A stretch of 64,000 bases of DNA from DSXH01 sp020724325 (GCA_040756515.1 JBFLYW010000004.1:62001-126000); one strand, 5' to 3'; positions 53,939 to 63,089 are shown, counted from the first letter of the stretch. Made by a program: numbers and translations. Notes: generated by a model not told the origin, from the sequence alone.

Positions 53939-55573
53939 ATGAAAAAAATATTAGGTGCGGCAATCGGTAATTGTGTTCACGTTTGGGGGTTGTACAACTT
54001 TTTGAAAATTACCGAATCGGAAGGGTTTACGGCTGAATTATTAGGACCGGCAGTAAAATTGGAACGGCTCATTCGAGAAGTGATTGATAAAAAGCCCGTC
54101 GTTGTTGCTCTTAGCTATAGACTAACCGATGAATCGGCAAAAGAATTATTTGGTGAACTGAAAAAAATTATCAAAGAGAAAAATCTTGCTAATGTAAAAT
54201 TTATTTTTGGTGGAACTCCGCCGAATGTCAAAGCCGCAATAGAATCAGGTTTATTCGATAAAGTCTTCGATGGGACGGAATCTATTCAAGAAATAAAAAA
54301 TTATCTGAACGGCGGAAAAGATGTCTTTGTAAAAGCTATTCATTCCGATAATCTTATCGAACGAATTTCGAACAAGTATCCGTATCCAATCATTCGTCAT
54401 CACTTTGGCAGACCGACTGTGCAGGAAACAATCAATGGAGCAAAAAAAATCGCAGAATCCGAATTGATTGATGTTATTTCATTAGGAATAGATCAAAACG
54501 CTCAAGAACATTTTTTTAATCATGAAAAGATGGATCATAAATTGGATGGAGCCGGCGGTGTACCGGTAAGATCGCCCAATGATATGAAAGCAATCTACGA
54601 AGCGACCCGATGCGGTAACTTTCCGCTGTTAAGATGCTACAGCGGAACAAACGATTTGATAAAGTGGGCGGAGATGAGTGTTGAAACAATTAAAAATGCT
54701 TGGGCAGCAATCCCTCTTTGCTGGTACAGTGTAATCGATGGAAGATCGAAAAGATCACTCGAGGAAGCAATCACTGAAAATCAAAAAATTATGAAATGGT
54801 ATGCTGATAGAGAAATTCCAGTTGAAGTAAACGAATCTCATCAATGGAGTTTGAGGGAAGCGCACGATTCACTCGCGGTTACTATGTTTTTCTTGGCGGC
54901 TTACAATGCGAAGAAAATGGGAGTCAAAAATTATGTAGCACAATTTATGTTCAATACTCCGCCAGGCACTTGGATGAGTATGGATGTAGCCAAAATGTCT
55001 GCAAAGCTCGAGATGATTAAAAAATTATGTAACAACGATTTTAATTTCTTTATCGAAGCCCGACCGGGAATTGCGCATTTCTCTTCCGATCCAAGTGTTG
55101 CCAAAGGGCAATTAGGTTCTTCAATTGTAACTTGCCTTTCGATTAAACCGCATATCTTACATGTAGTTGGTTTCAGCGAAGGAGATCATGCAATTTATCC
55201 TGAAGAACTTATCGAAAGCTGTCAGATTGCACATGGGGTTTTACGTAATTGTCTATTCGGTGCACCGGATTATCTCACTGATCCAAAGATTAATTCACGA
55301 AAGAATGAATTGATAAATGAATCGAATGAACTTTTGAACGGGTTGAAAAAATTTGGTTCTGATAAAAGCGAAGACCCCTGGAGCGACCCTAAAGTGTTAT
55401 CAGATGCAATAAAAATTGGAATTTTAGACGCACCACATTTCCGCGGTAATGAACATTTATGCGGAAAAATTTTGACTCGTGTGATTGATGGTGCTTATTA
55501 CGCTGTTGATGAATCGGCAAGCGAAATCATAAGAGAAAAAGAAAGATTGAAAAAAATAATTGATCAACTATGA
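53939..55573 (+). CDS. Cobalamin-dependent mutase-like protein (B12 domain plus glutamate-mutase-like barrel)
   Basis: A 544-residue protein that I read as a natural fusion. Residues about 1-125 form a B12-binding Rossmann fold: AIGNCVHVWG keeps the lower-ligand His (C12-x-H14-x-x-G17; the usual first Asp is Cys), SYRL stands for SxL, and FIFGG gives the final GG. Residues about 140-470 resemble the epsilon (barrel) subunit of glutamate mutase: PLLRCYSGTNDLIKWAEMS, PLCWYSVIDGRS, EVNESHQWSLREAHDS. Such enzymes rearrange the carbon skeleton of amino acids by a radical reaction. It begins 29 bases after the opine-dehydrogenase-like gene, behind AGAAAGG. The substrate is unknown. Confidence 0.72.
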   Translation: MKKILGAAIGNCVHVWGLYNFLKITESEGFTAELLGPAVKLERLIREVIDKKPVVVALSYRLTDESAKELFGELKKIIKEKNLANVKFIFGGTPPNVKAAIESGLFDKVFDGTESIQEIKNYLNGGKDVFVKAIHSDNLIERISNKYPYPIIRHHFGRPTVQETINGAKKIAESELIDVISLGIDQNAQEHFFNHEKMDHKLDGAGGVPVRSPNDMKAIYEATRCGNFPLLRCYSGTNDLIKWAEMSVETIKNAWAAIPLCWYSVIDGRSKRSLEEAITENQKIMKWYADREIPVEVNESHQWSLREAHDSLAVTMFFLAAYNAKKMGVKNYVAQFMFNTPPGTWMSMDVAKMSAKLEMIKKLCNNDFNFFIEARPGIAHFSSDPSVAKGQLGSSIVTCLSIKPHILHVVGFSEGDHAIYPEELIESCQIAHGVLRNCLFGAPDYLTDPKINSRKNELINESNELLNGLKKFGSDKSEDPWSDPKVLSDAIKIGILDAPHFRGNEHLCGKILTRVIDGAYYAVDESASEIIREKERLKKIIDQL

Positions 55574-55591
55574 CAAATTAAAGGAGATATA

Positions 55592-56938
55592 ATGGCAGGA
55601 ATAGCTGGAATAAATAAACCCAATGAATCGCAATTGATAAAAAAGATTCTTGAAAAAATTTCTCATCGAGGAAAGGAAGCAATAGAAATTGTCGAAAACA
55701 AATCCGCCACAATCGGAATTGTGATGGATTCGAATAGTAAAAGTAATAAGATGATTTTTCATCAAAAATTATTTGTGCAAGATGGAAACGGAGATGGGCG
55801 CTTAGCCAAAGCTTCAATAGATGGAAGAGGACTTTCATTAATTCGTGACGAGCTTGGAGCTGCGCCACTCTACTATGGATTCACAGAAGACGAAAGTCTT
55901 TGTTTCGCATCGGAAGTTAAAGCACTGAAGGACTTTGTCAAAAGCGTCTTTGAATTTCCACCTGGGTACATATTTTCGAACAACTCATTTAATAAATATT
56001 TCAAGTTGAAGTTTGATCCCATGTTCAATGAAAATGAAACAGAAATAGCAAATAAACTTTACTCACTACTCAGTGAAGCTGTTGAGAAAAGGATAAAAAA
56101 TAAAATCGCAGCAGCTTGGCTTTCAGGGGGATTGGATTCAAGTTCAATCTCATCGATAGTTCGAAAACATGTCGATAAACTTCATACTTTCTCTGTCGGT
56201 TTAGAAGGCTCGCCAGATCTCGAATATGCTAAGGCAGCTGCTGAGTTTATTCGTTCCCGGCATCATGAAATTAAAGTAACCGTAAAAGAATTAATTAAAT
56301 TACTGCCTGATGTTATATATCATCTTGAATCGTTTGACGCTCTCTTAGTTAGATCAAGTCTTACAAATTTTGTTGTAGGCAAAGCATCTTCGGACTACTC
56401 CGATGCGGTTTTCTCTGGTGAAGGAGGAGATGAGTTGTTTGCCGGTTACGAATATTTGAAATCGCTCGATACTTCTAATCTACAAGGCGAATTAATAGAT
56501 ATCACTAATCGGCTACACAATACTGCACTTCAGAGAGTCGATAGATGTTCTTCTGCACACGGGATTACCGCTCATGTGCCATTTGCCGATCCAATCGTAT
56601 TTAATTACGCATTCCAAATTCCTGGTGATCTAAAACTAAAAGATAAAACAGAGAAATGGATTTTACGGAAAGCAATGAACAATTCTTTGCCTGTAAAAAT
56701 TCTAAATAGAACAAAAGCTAAGTTTTGGGAAGGTGCAGGCATTCATGAATTGATATATGATTACGCAAAAGAAAAAATCACCGATGACGATTTTCGAGGA
56801 GAAAGAATTCTACCTAACGGGTGGAAATTAAATTCAAAAGAAGAATTACTGTATTATCGAATCTTTCGCGAACACTTTGGCGAATTTAATGAACTTTCTT
56901 GGATGGGAAGAACAAAAGGAGCTCCGATGGAAAAATAG
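55592..56938 (+). CDS. AsnB/beta-lactam-synthetase-like ATP-dependent ligase without glutaminase Cys
   Basis: A 448-residue asparagine-synthetase homologue. It begins MAGIAGIN: position 2, the glutaminase nucleophile Cys in MCGIAGI, is Ala. The N-terminal domain is also shortened (about 120 residues, keeping SHRG and LIRDELGAAPLYYG but losing the usual NGE region), so glutamine hydrolysis is unlikely. The synthetase half is intact: PP-loop LSGGLDSSS (Ser178-), FSVGLEGSPDLEYAK, FSGEGGDELFAGYEYL and the C-terminal R/K-W region. It would adenylate a carboxylate and join it to free ammonia or to an amine, possibly within the same molecule. AAAGGAG precedes the ATG. Confidence 0.85.
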   Translation: MAGIAGINKPNESQLIKKILEKISHRGKEAIEIVENKSATIGIVMDSNSKSNKMIFHQKLFVQDGNGDGRLAKASIDGRGLSLIRDELGAAPLYYGFTEDESLCFASEVKALKDFVKSVFEFPPGYIFSNNSFNKYFKLKFDPMFNENETEIANKLYSLLSEAVEKRIKNKIAAAWLSGGLDSSSISSIVRKHVDKLHTFSVGLEGSPDLEYAKAAAEFIRSRHHEIKVTVKELIKLLPDVIYHLESFDALLVRSSLTNFVVGKASSDYSDAVFSGEGGDELFAGYEYLKSLDTSNLQGELIDITNRLHNTALQRVDRCSSAHGITAHVPFADPIVFNYAFQIPGDLKLKDKTEKWILRKAMNNSLPVKILNRTKAKFWEGAGIHELIYDYAKEKITDDDFRGERILPNGWKLNSKEELLYYRIFREHFGEFNELSWMGRTKGAPMEK

Positions 56939-57047
56939 TTGTAAGTCGAGATTATTTTCCAAACCCTCAATTGTTTATCAAAGGTTTTTGCCCCTCTCAA
57001 CTAATAATTATATTTTTGCTCAAACATTATTAAACAAGGGGGTCACT

Positions 57048-60000
57048 ATGAAGCGACCATTTCTATTTTTTTCCTTCATTCCTTCTTTTCTTCATTCCTT
57101 CTTTTCTTCATTCCTTCATTCCTTCTTTTCTTCTTTCTTCATTCCTTCTCTTCTTCTATCCTTCTTTCCTTTTTTTCTTACATCCTTTCCTCTTTCTGCT
57201 CAGGAGGATTTGCTCTTAAGATTTCCGGCATTAAACAATGACGGCTCCCAAGTTGCATTTTCATTTCAAGGTGATATATGGACTGTTCCATCAACCGGCG
57301 GAAAAGCAACGCGTTTAACTATCCACGAAGCTTACGAATCTAATCCCAAATTCTCTTACGACGGCAAATGGATTGCATTTTCCGGCAACCGTTATGGCAA
57401 CAACGATATATTTGTAATGCCGACCAATGGCGGCATGCCGAAACGTTTAACATTTCATTCAGCAGCCGACAACATCTCGAGCTGGACTAAAGACGGCGAT
57501 ATTATTTTTTCAACTACCCGCGAGTTTAATCAAATAGAACGTCCTCAGGAAGTTTATTCAATTTCATCGGGAGGCGGAACCGAAAAGCGTATTCTAGATG
57601 CGGTTGGTTTTGATCCGGCTTATTCGCCGGATGGAAGATTTCTCGCATTTGTCCGAGGTGATATCAACCCGGTTTTCCGCGAAGATTACAAAGGTCCATC
57701 CAACAGAGATATCTGGTTATACGATACAAAATCGAAAACATATTCTAAACTTATTAGCAACGAAACCAACGATATTATGCCTCAATGGAGCGATAACAGA
57801 ACAATTTTTTTTATGAGCTCGATAAACGGCAACTATAATATCTACAGAATAAAAATTGATGATAACGGCAAAGTTGTGGGCAAGCCGGAACAATTGACAA
57901 ACGTAAAAGATCATTCGATTCGTTACTTCTCACTTTCTTCTGACGGCTCTTCAATTGTCTATGAACAAGAAAAAAATATTTTCATAATGAAATCATCCGG
58001 AGGTTCTGCAAAGAAAGTTGATGTGTTTATTAGTGCAGACGATCGTTTCGACCCGGTTGAAATAAAGACCTTCAATAATAACGCAACTGCTTACGAAATA
58101 TCCCCCAACGGTAAGCTGTTAGCATTTGCTGTACGCGGAGAAATTTTTATTAAAGAAGCCGATAAGGATAAATCAAGAAGTATAAATGTATCAGATTCAC
58201 CGTACCGCGATCTGGAGTTTGCATGGCTGAGCGATACTACTTTAATATTCTCTTCAGATCGCGAAGGCAACAATTACGAATTCTATCTTCTGAAATCAGC
58301 GGATCCAAATCAATCGAACATTTTCAAATCGCTTAAACATAGTATTGTAAAACTAACAGATACCGACGGCGATGAAACATCTCCATCGATTTCAAATGAC
58401 GGGAAGAAAATAGTTTACATTCGAGGTAAAGACGTTAAAGAATTTGTTGTTGCAGATATTTCTAACAATGGAACAATGAGCAACGAAAAAATTCTTCACA
58501 AGGGCTGGAACTCTCCGCAAAATGTTACATGGAGTCCGGATGATAAATGGCTTGCTTATTCTCAAAACGATCTTTATTTCAATCAAGAAGTTTTTATTCA
58601 TGAAGTAGATAATTCGATGAAGCCTGTTAATGTATCCATGCATCCGCGTTCAGACGGCAATCCATTCTGGAGTGTTGACGGTTCAAAACTTGGGTTCACT
58701 TCCGAAAGAAACAACAGAAGTACAGATATATGGTTTGTTTGGCTTAAGAAAGACGATTGGGAAAAAACGAAACAGGATTGGGATGAAAAAGAACCCGCAG
58801 CAGATAAGCCGGCAGCACCGAAACCTTCCGATGATAAATCTAAAAAAGACGAACCGAAGGTTAAACCGATCAAAATCGATTTCGATAAAATTCATGAGCG
58901 GATTGTTCAGGTTACAAACTTCCCCGGTAATGAGGGTAACCTGATAATTTCTAAAGACGGCGAAACATTCTTCTATACCGGACAAAGCAGCACAGCAAAA
59001 GGAAGAGACCTTTACAGTATTAAGTGGGACGGAAAGGATTTGAAAGAGCTTACAAAAGGCGGTTCCAATCCACTAAATGTTGCAATTGATAAGGAAGGGA
59101 AATATCTCTACTACATGAAAATGGGCGGCTCTATTACGCGGCATGATATTAAAGCCGACAAGTCGGAAGCGCTTCCTTATTTGGCTAAAATGAAAATCGA
59201 TTATCCTGCAGAACGACTTCAGATTTTTGAAGAAGCGTGGCGGGCAATCCGAGATGGATTCTACGATCCAAAATTCCATGGCGAGGACTGGAATACGCTC
59301 CGTAAAAAGTACCGCGGCTTATGTTTGATGGCTTCAACAAATAACGATTTGCGCGACATGTTCAATAATATGCTTGGCGAATTGAATTCAAGCCATATGG
59401 GCTTTAATTCCCAGGAAAGAGGCGAAACACAAAGAGATGCAACCGGCTTGCTTGGTGTTGAATTAATGCCAATAAATGATGGAATGAAAGTATTGCGGGT
59501 AATTCCGGATTCGCCGGCAGATAAATCAACAAGCAGACTTTTTGTTGATGATGTTATTACCGCAGTTGATGGTTATAACTTTAGTCCGGAAAGTAATTTT
59601 TATGAACTCCTTAATACAAAAGCAGACGAAAAAGTTTTACTGAATATAAAAGGTAAAGATGGAAAAGAGAGAGAGGTAGTAATTCGCCCGACAGCTTCTT
59701 TACGCCAGTTAATGTATTTAGAGTGGGTTGCAGAGAGGAAGAAGCTTGTTGAAAAATATTCGAGCGGACGATTAGGTTATATTCATATTCAGGGAATGGA
59801 CTTCCCGAGTTTTGAAGTATTTGAAAGAGAATTAACTGCTGCAGGATACGGGAAAGACGGATTATTAATTGATGTACGTTACAACGGCGGCGGCTCTACA
59901 ACAGATTATTTGATGACAGTATTAAATTATAAACAACATGCTTACACAATTCCACGTGGCGCCAGTAATGATCTTGAAAAAGATAAACTGAAATACCGTG

Positions 60001-60377
60001 AATACTATCCATTGGGCGAGCGACTTGTCTTTGCAGCATGGATTAAACCCTCTATAGCGCTCTGCAACGAAGGAAGTTATTCGAATGCTGAAATCTTCTC
60101 GCATGCTTATAAAACACTTGGTATTGGCAAACTTGTCGGGTTTCCTACAAATGGTTCTGTAATTTCAACCGGCGGCAAAGGATTGATTGACGGCTCATTC
60201 GTCCGGCTCCCATTCAGAGGATGGTTTACAAAAGCAACTGACAAGAATCAAGAACTCGGTCCCGCTGTTCCGGATATTGTATTGGAAAATTCTGTTAACT
60301 GGATTTCGAAAGGTGTTGATGAACAGTTGAAAGCAGCATGCGATGAATTGTTGAAACAGATTGACTCGAAGAAATAA
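57048..60377 (+). CDS. Tricorn-like protease, exported
   Basis: About 1109 residues from ATG 57048 (GGGGG upstream); a longer frame begins inside the ligase gene. A long, repeat-coded signal peptide ends in PLSAQ. The N-terminal half holds two propellers with PD40-type strands (PALNNDGSQVAFSF, FSYDGKWIAFSGN, PAYSPDGRFLAFV, VTWSPDDKWLAYS). Then follow a Pro/Lys-rich linker (about 580-610), the C1 helical part (AWRAIRDGFYDPKFHG..W), a PDZ domain (LLGVELMPINDGMKV..DSPADKS) and the S41-like catalytic C2 domain with GYIHIQGM, DVRYNGGG and NEGSYSNAEIFS (nucleophile Ser). It degrades peptides. In Bacteroidota this form is periplasmic. Confidence 0.9.
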   Translation: MKRPFLFFSFIPSFLHSFFSSFLHSFFSSFFIPSLLLSFFPFFLTSFPLSAQEDLLLRFPALNNDGSQVAFSFQGDIWTVPSTGGKATRLTIHEAYESNPKFSYDGKWIAFSGNRYGNNDIFVMPTNGGMPKRLTFHSAADNISSWTKDGDIIFSTTREFNQIERPQEVYSISSGGGTEKRILDAVGFDPAYSPDGRFLAFVRGDINPVFREDYKGPSNRDIWLYDTKSKTYSKLISNETNDIMPQWSDNRTIFFMSSINGNYNIYRIKIDDNGKVVGKPEQLTNVKDHSIRYFSLSSDGSSIVYEQEKNIFIMKSSGGSAKKVDVFISADDRFDPVEIKTFNNNATAYEISPNGKLLAFAVRGEIFIKEADKDKSRSINVSDSPYRDLEFAWLSDTTLIFSSDREGNNYEFYLLKSADPNQSNIFKSLKHSIVKLTDTDGDETSPSISNDGKKIVYIRGKDVKEFVVADISNNGTMSNEKILHKGWNSPQNVTWSPDDKWLAYSQNDLYFNQEVFIHEVDNSMKPVNVSMHPRSDGNPFWSVDGSKLGFTSERNNRSTDIWFVWLKKDDWEKTKQDWDEKEPAADKPAAPKPSDDKSKKDEPKVKPIKIDFDKIHERIVQVTNFPGNEGNLIISKDGETFFYTGQSSTAKGRDLYSIKWDGKDLKELTKGGSNPLNVAIDKEGKYLYYMKMGGSITRHDIKADKSEALPYLAKMKIDYPAERLQIFEEAWRAIRDGFYDPKFHGEDWNTLRKKYRGLCLMASTNNDLRDMFNNMLGELNSSHMGFNSQERGETQRDATGLLGVELMPINDGMKVLRVIPDSPADKSTSRLFVDDVITAVDGYNFSPESNFYELLNTKADEKVLLNIKGKDGKEREVVIRPTASLRQLMYLEWVAERKKLVEKYSSGRLGYIHIQGMDFPSFEVFERELTAAGYGKDGLLIDVRYNGGGSTTDYLMTVLNYKQHAYTIPRGASNDLEKDKLKYREYYPLGERLVFAAWIKPSIALCNEGSYSNAEIFSHAYKTLGIGKLVGFPTNGSVISTGGKGLIDGSFVRLPFRGWFTKATDKNQELGPAVPDIVLENSVNWISKGVDEQLKAACDELLKQIDSKK
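57064..57195 (+). repeat. Pyrimidine-rich microsatellite coding the signal peptide
   Basis: Tandem 16-base units TTCATTCCTTCTTTTC at 57075-57090 and 57091-57106, an 8-base half-unit at 57107-57114, and another full unit at 57115-57130, followed by decayed copies. Encoded as repeats of S-F-L-H-S-F-F-S. Because 16 is not a multiple of 3, gain or loss of one unit shifts the frame of the protease gene. Confidence 0.85.
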
Positions 60378-60385
60378 TCTTTCCG

Positions 60386-60422
60386 TTCTGTCCCGGAAGT
60401 ATTTAAGCTTTCGGGACAGAAA
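60386..60422 (+). terminator. Terminator after the Tricorn-like gene
   Basis: Stem TTCTGTCCCGGAA / TTTCGGGACAGAA with a short loop, followed by TTGTTTTATT, 9 bases after the stop codon. Confidence 0.85.
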
Positions 60423-60490
60423 TTGTTTTATTCTCCGCGGAACCGTTCAAGCCCACCAAAGTATAATGAAAACACAAAATTAGATCCTTT

Positions 60491-60940
60491 GTGAAATACC
60501 TTTTATTAATAATTCTTTTGCCCGCCGCCTCAATTTATTCACAATCAAATAAGTCAATTAGCGATACAACTAAAACGATTCCGATCAAAGATTCGCTTAA
60601 ACAAATTAATGTAAATAAGGCAAATGATACTCTACGCAGAAAATCTATTCTAGAATTAAAAACAATTCTAACAATCGAGTTCTATAATCTAGACAAAATG
60701 AAATTTGTGTTTCGCGGCGAATTGGAATCAAATAATTTTACAAAAGAAGAACTAGCAAGCGGCTTAACAAAAAATCAGTTGATTGCTTACAAAAAGAATA
60801 AAGAACAATTATTCAGCATTCTTCAGAAAAAATATGATGACGCCTGGTATTACAGAGTAAAAAGTTTAGGAGAATTAATCGGTATTCCTGATTGGATAAT
60901 TAAAACAGCTATGATCGGTTTACTATTATTAGGTTTTTGA
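60491..60940 (+). CDS. Small secreted/membrane protein, unknown
   Basis: A 149-residue product with a GTG start, signal peptide ending in IYSQ, a polar middle with many Lys/Glu, and a C-terminal hydrophobic helix (IIKTAMIGLLLLGF). I do not recognise the family. There is no clear ribosome site, so the gene is less certain than its neighbours. Confidence 0.5.
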   Translation: MKYLLLIILLPAASIYSQSNKSISDTTKTIPIKDSLKQINVNKANDTLRRKSILELKTILTIEFYNLDKMKFVFRGELESNNFTKEELASGLTKNQLIAYKKNKEQLFSILQKKYDDAWYYRVKSLGELIGIPDWIIKTAMIGLLLLGF

Positions 60941-61650
60941 AAAGTTAGGAAACGTCATTCCGAAGGAGCGAAGCGACTGAGGAACTACGAACAGATTCTT
61001 CACCTCACTTCGTTCGGCTCAGAATGACAGTACACTTTCTACTCTGTTATTTCGAAGGATCCCGACTTGTCGGGCGACTGAGAAGCGTCATTTCAAAAGT
61101 CCACAACCTTGAAGGTCAAGTGTCGTTATTTCCCCCCTGAAGACCTTCAAGGTTAGTTATGCTACCTTCAAGGTTGAGAAGATGCTTCTTGACCTTCAAG
61201 GTTTAGATTCAACTCTCACGATCCATCAACGACGGCGTCGAAATGTTATTTCGAAGGATCCCGAATTGTCGGGAGACTGAGAAATGACAAGCGCTGTTTT
61301 CCAGAGGTTATTATTATAATGCCACTGCGGCCTCCATACTTTGTATGGAGATTGCGGTTATTAACCCTTTCTTGTTAATTAACTTCACCACAATCATCTC
61401 TTCTCCCAAAAGAGATCACCCGCAGTGACGCCGCAAATATCATTAACATATGCAAAAATAAAAACCCAAAAATTTTTCTATACTTTCATTTAGCACTATT
61501 CAAGGATTATATCTTATTTCTTGGATGAACACAAGCGGCTCATTTTCTAACAAGAATTTTGCTTAACAATTTCTTATTAATTCCTTAACAATTTGTTAAC
61601 CTTAATCTCATTAAAATAGATTAAAGTTGTACTCAAAAACAGGAGTAGTT
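60941..61650. repeat. Repeat-rich spacer
   Basis: About 700 non-coding bases. GTCATTCCGAAGGAGCGAAG near 60955 and CAGATTCTTCACCTCACTTCG near 60991 end in CTCAGAATGACA, a pattern shared with 7480-7502. TTATTTCGAAGGATCCCGA occurs at about 61048 and again at about 61247, each followed by TTGTCGGG and CGACTGAGAA or AGACTGAGAA. GACCTTCAAGGTT or its complement occurs four times between 61108 and 61205. These look like dispersed repeats that have built up between genes. Confidence 0.65.
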
Positions 61651-61866
61651 ATGATCGGTTTATGGCTGGCAATTTCGGGATTAATATTTGGCGCTTTATG
61701 TTCATACACTGCCAAAAAACAGGACCGTTTTACAAAGAACTGGTTTCTTATCGGGTTTATTTTGGGTCCAATCGGCTTATTGATTATTAATATTCTGCCG
61801 CGCTTAAAAGATGAGATAGAAAATATCGAAAACAGCAATTCCTTATTAAGTATAGACAAAGTTTAG
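61651..61866 (+). CDS. Small two-helix membrane protein
   Basis: A 71-residue protein. I start at ATG 61651, behind AGGAG, rather than at a TTG eight codons earlier. Two transmembrane helices (MIGLWLAISGLIFGALCSY and NWFLIGFILGPIGLLIINIL) are joined by a Lys/Arg-rich loop (TAKKQDRFTKN), a pattern seen in many tiny bacterial membrane proteins. Function unknown. It ends 2 bases before the stop of a convergent gene. Confidence 0.65.
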   Translation: MIGLWLAISGLIFGALCSYTAKKQDRFTKNWFLIGFILGPIGLLIINILPRLKDEIENIENSNSLLSIDKV

Positions 61867-61868
61867 TA

Positions 61869-63089
61869 TTAGATTTGCCACTCGATTTCGAACCACCATT
61901 TTTCAATCATCTCCGGGTCGAGTTTAACAATTCCTTCTAATGTTACTCCCGCCGGTGGAGGATAATAAGCAGAAATTTTATTAAAGATAACCGTTCGCAG
62001 CATCTCCGATGATCTCGGGATTAAAGCCAATAGTGTGAGCATATCGCTTTCGGCTGCAATAGAAATTATTTTTTGGATTGATGAATCTCCACCAAATTCA
62101 TAATCCAGGCTTCTTATTTCATCTTTTAATTCATCCGGGGCATCAATCCTGTGAGGCGTTCCCGAATGAAAATTTGGGCGTATTTCACACGTATAACCCT
62201 CGTCAACAAAAAATACCCTTCCCTTCTCTTCAATTTCCAGATAACCGTATTCAACTTTCACAGATGTAATAGAGTTATCATCTATAGTTATGGCAATAGT
62301 TCCGCCTCTATTATGAATAACTGAATTGTCAATTTCAATAGCAAGGTATGGCAACAGATTATTATTAATAATTCTTATAGAACCTTTTACAAGCTTAATT
62401 CTGTTCCCCTTATCCTTTGCTTTATTTAGAATTAAGAATGAATTAGCATCTACTTCAATTCTGCAGGTGTTTGGAACGTAGATAACAGCTTTGGAATCAT
62501 TTTCGGTAACAAGACTTTCATTTTCTTCCCATCGTTCCGATGCCCGGATCTGTCCGTTTATTAGAACATTACCTGTTATTGTTCTAACTTTCCAGGGAGA
62601 ATTAATAAGTGAAAAATCATATACAAAATATCCGACTGCAAAGAGGACGAGCGGCAATAAAGTTAAGATTGTTTTCTTTGGGTCCAATCCTAATCTTGGA
62701 GATAAAGGAGCCGAAATTTTTGTTGTGAAGATAGATTTTGTTACACGGCTTTTTCTGAATACACCGCGGGAATTCTTTAATATTTTTTCCTGTTTTGCCT
62801 GTTCACGTTTTAATTTTTTGATGTTGACTTTTGGTTTAGATTCTTCCTCACGCTGCTCTGATTCGGCTATCTTTAATAACTCCTCTGTAAGCTGTTCAAT
62901 CAAATTATCCGGAGGATCAATTGTGTAAGGTAAGCTTTTAAGCTTTTCGAAAAACTTCTTAATCTTCTTGTATTCTGCAAAGCAGTTATTACACGATTTT
63001 AAGTGAGTTTCAATTTCCTTTTTGTAATTCTCTTCTAAAAGTTCATCCACAAAATCGTGTAAACTTATTTTTATCTCTTCGCAGTTCAT
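61869..63089 (-). CDS. Anti-sigma factor with zinc-finger, membrane helix and FecR-like domain
   Basis: A 406-residue protein. The N-terminal anti-sigma zinc finger is HLKSCNNC (H-x3-C-x2-C) with an upstream Cys in MNCEEIK. A basic linker, then one transmembrane helix (about 142-160, TILTLLPLVLFAVGYFVY), then a FecR-like beta domain (VRTITGNVLINGQIRAS..W, VYVPNTCRIEVD, GYLEIEEKGRVFFVDEGY). A C-terminal helical part is extra. It would hold the neighbouring sigma factor at the membrane. Its start overlaps the end of the sigma gene by 4 bases, typical of such pairs. Confidence 0.85.
   Translation of the reverse strand: MNCEEIKISLHDFVDELLEENYKKEIETHLKSCNNCFAEYKKIKKFFEKLKSLPYTIDPPDNLIEQLTEELLKIAESEQREEESKPKVNIKKLKREQAKQEKILKNSRGVFRKSRVTKSIFTTKISAPLSPRLGLDPKKTILTLLPLVLFAVGYFVYDFSLINSPWKVRTITGNVLINGQIRASERWEENESLVTENDSKAVIYVPNTCRIEVDANSFLILNKAKDKGNRIKLVKGSIRIINNNLLPYLAIEIDNSVIHNRGGTIAITIDDNSITSVKVEYGYLEIEEKGRVFFVDEGYTCEIRPNFHSGTPHRIDAPDELKDEIRSLDYEFGGDSSIQKIISIAAESDMLTLLALIPRSSEMLRTVIFNKISAYYPPPAGVTLEGIVKLDPEMIEKWWFEIEWQI

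Noticed and set aside
56877..57047. An upstream extension of the Tricorn-like frame
   Set aside because: It overlaps the ligase gene and would bury the signal peptide; ATG 57048 has a purine-rich site and starts the leader.
60941..61300. CRISPR-like array because of repeated short motifs
   Set aside because: Repeat units differ in type and spacing and appear in both orientations; no regular repeat-spacer pattern and no cas genes.
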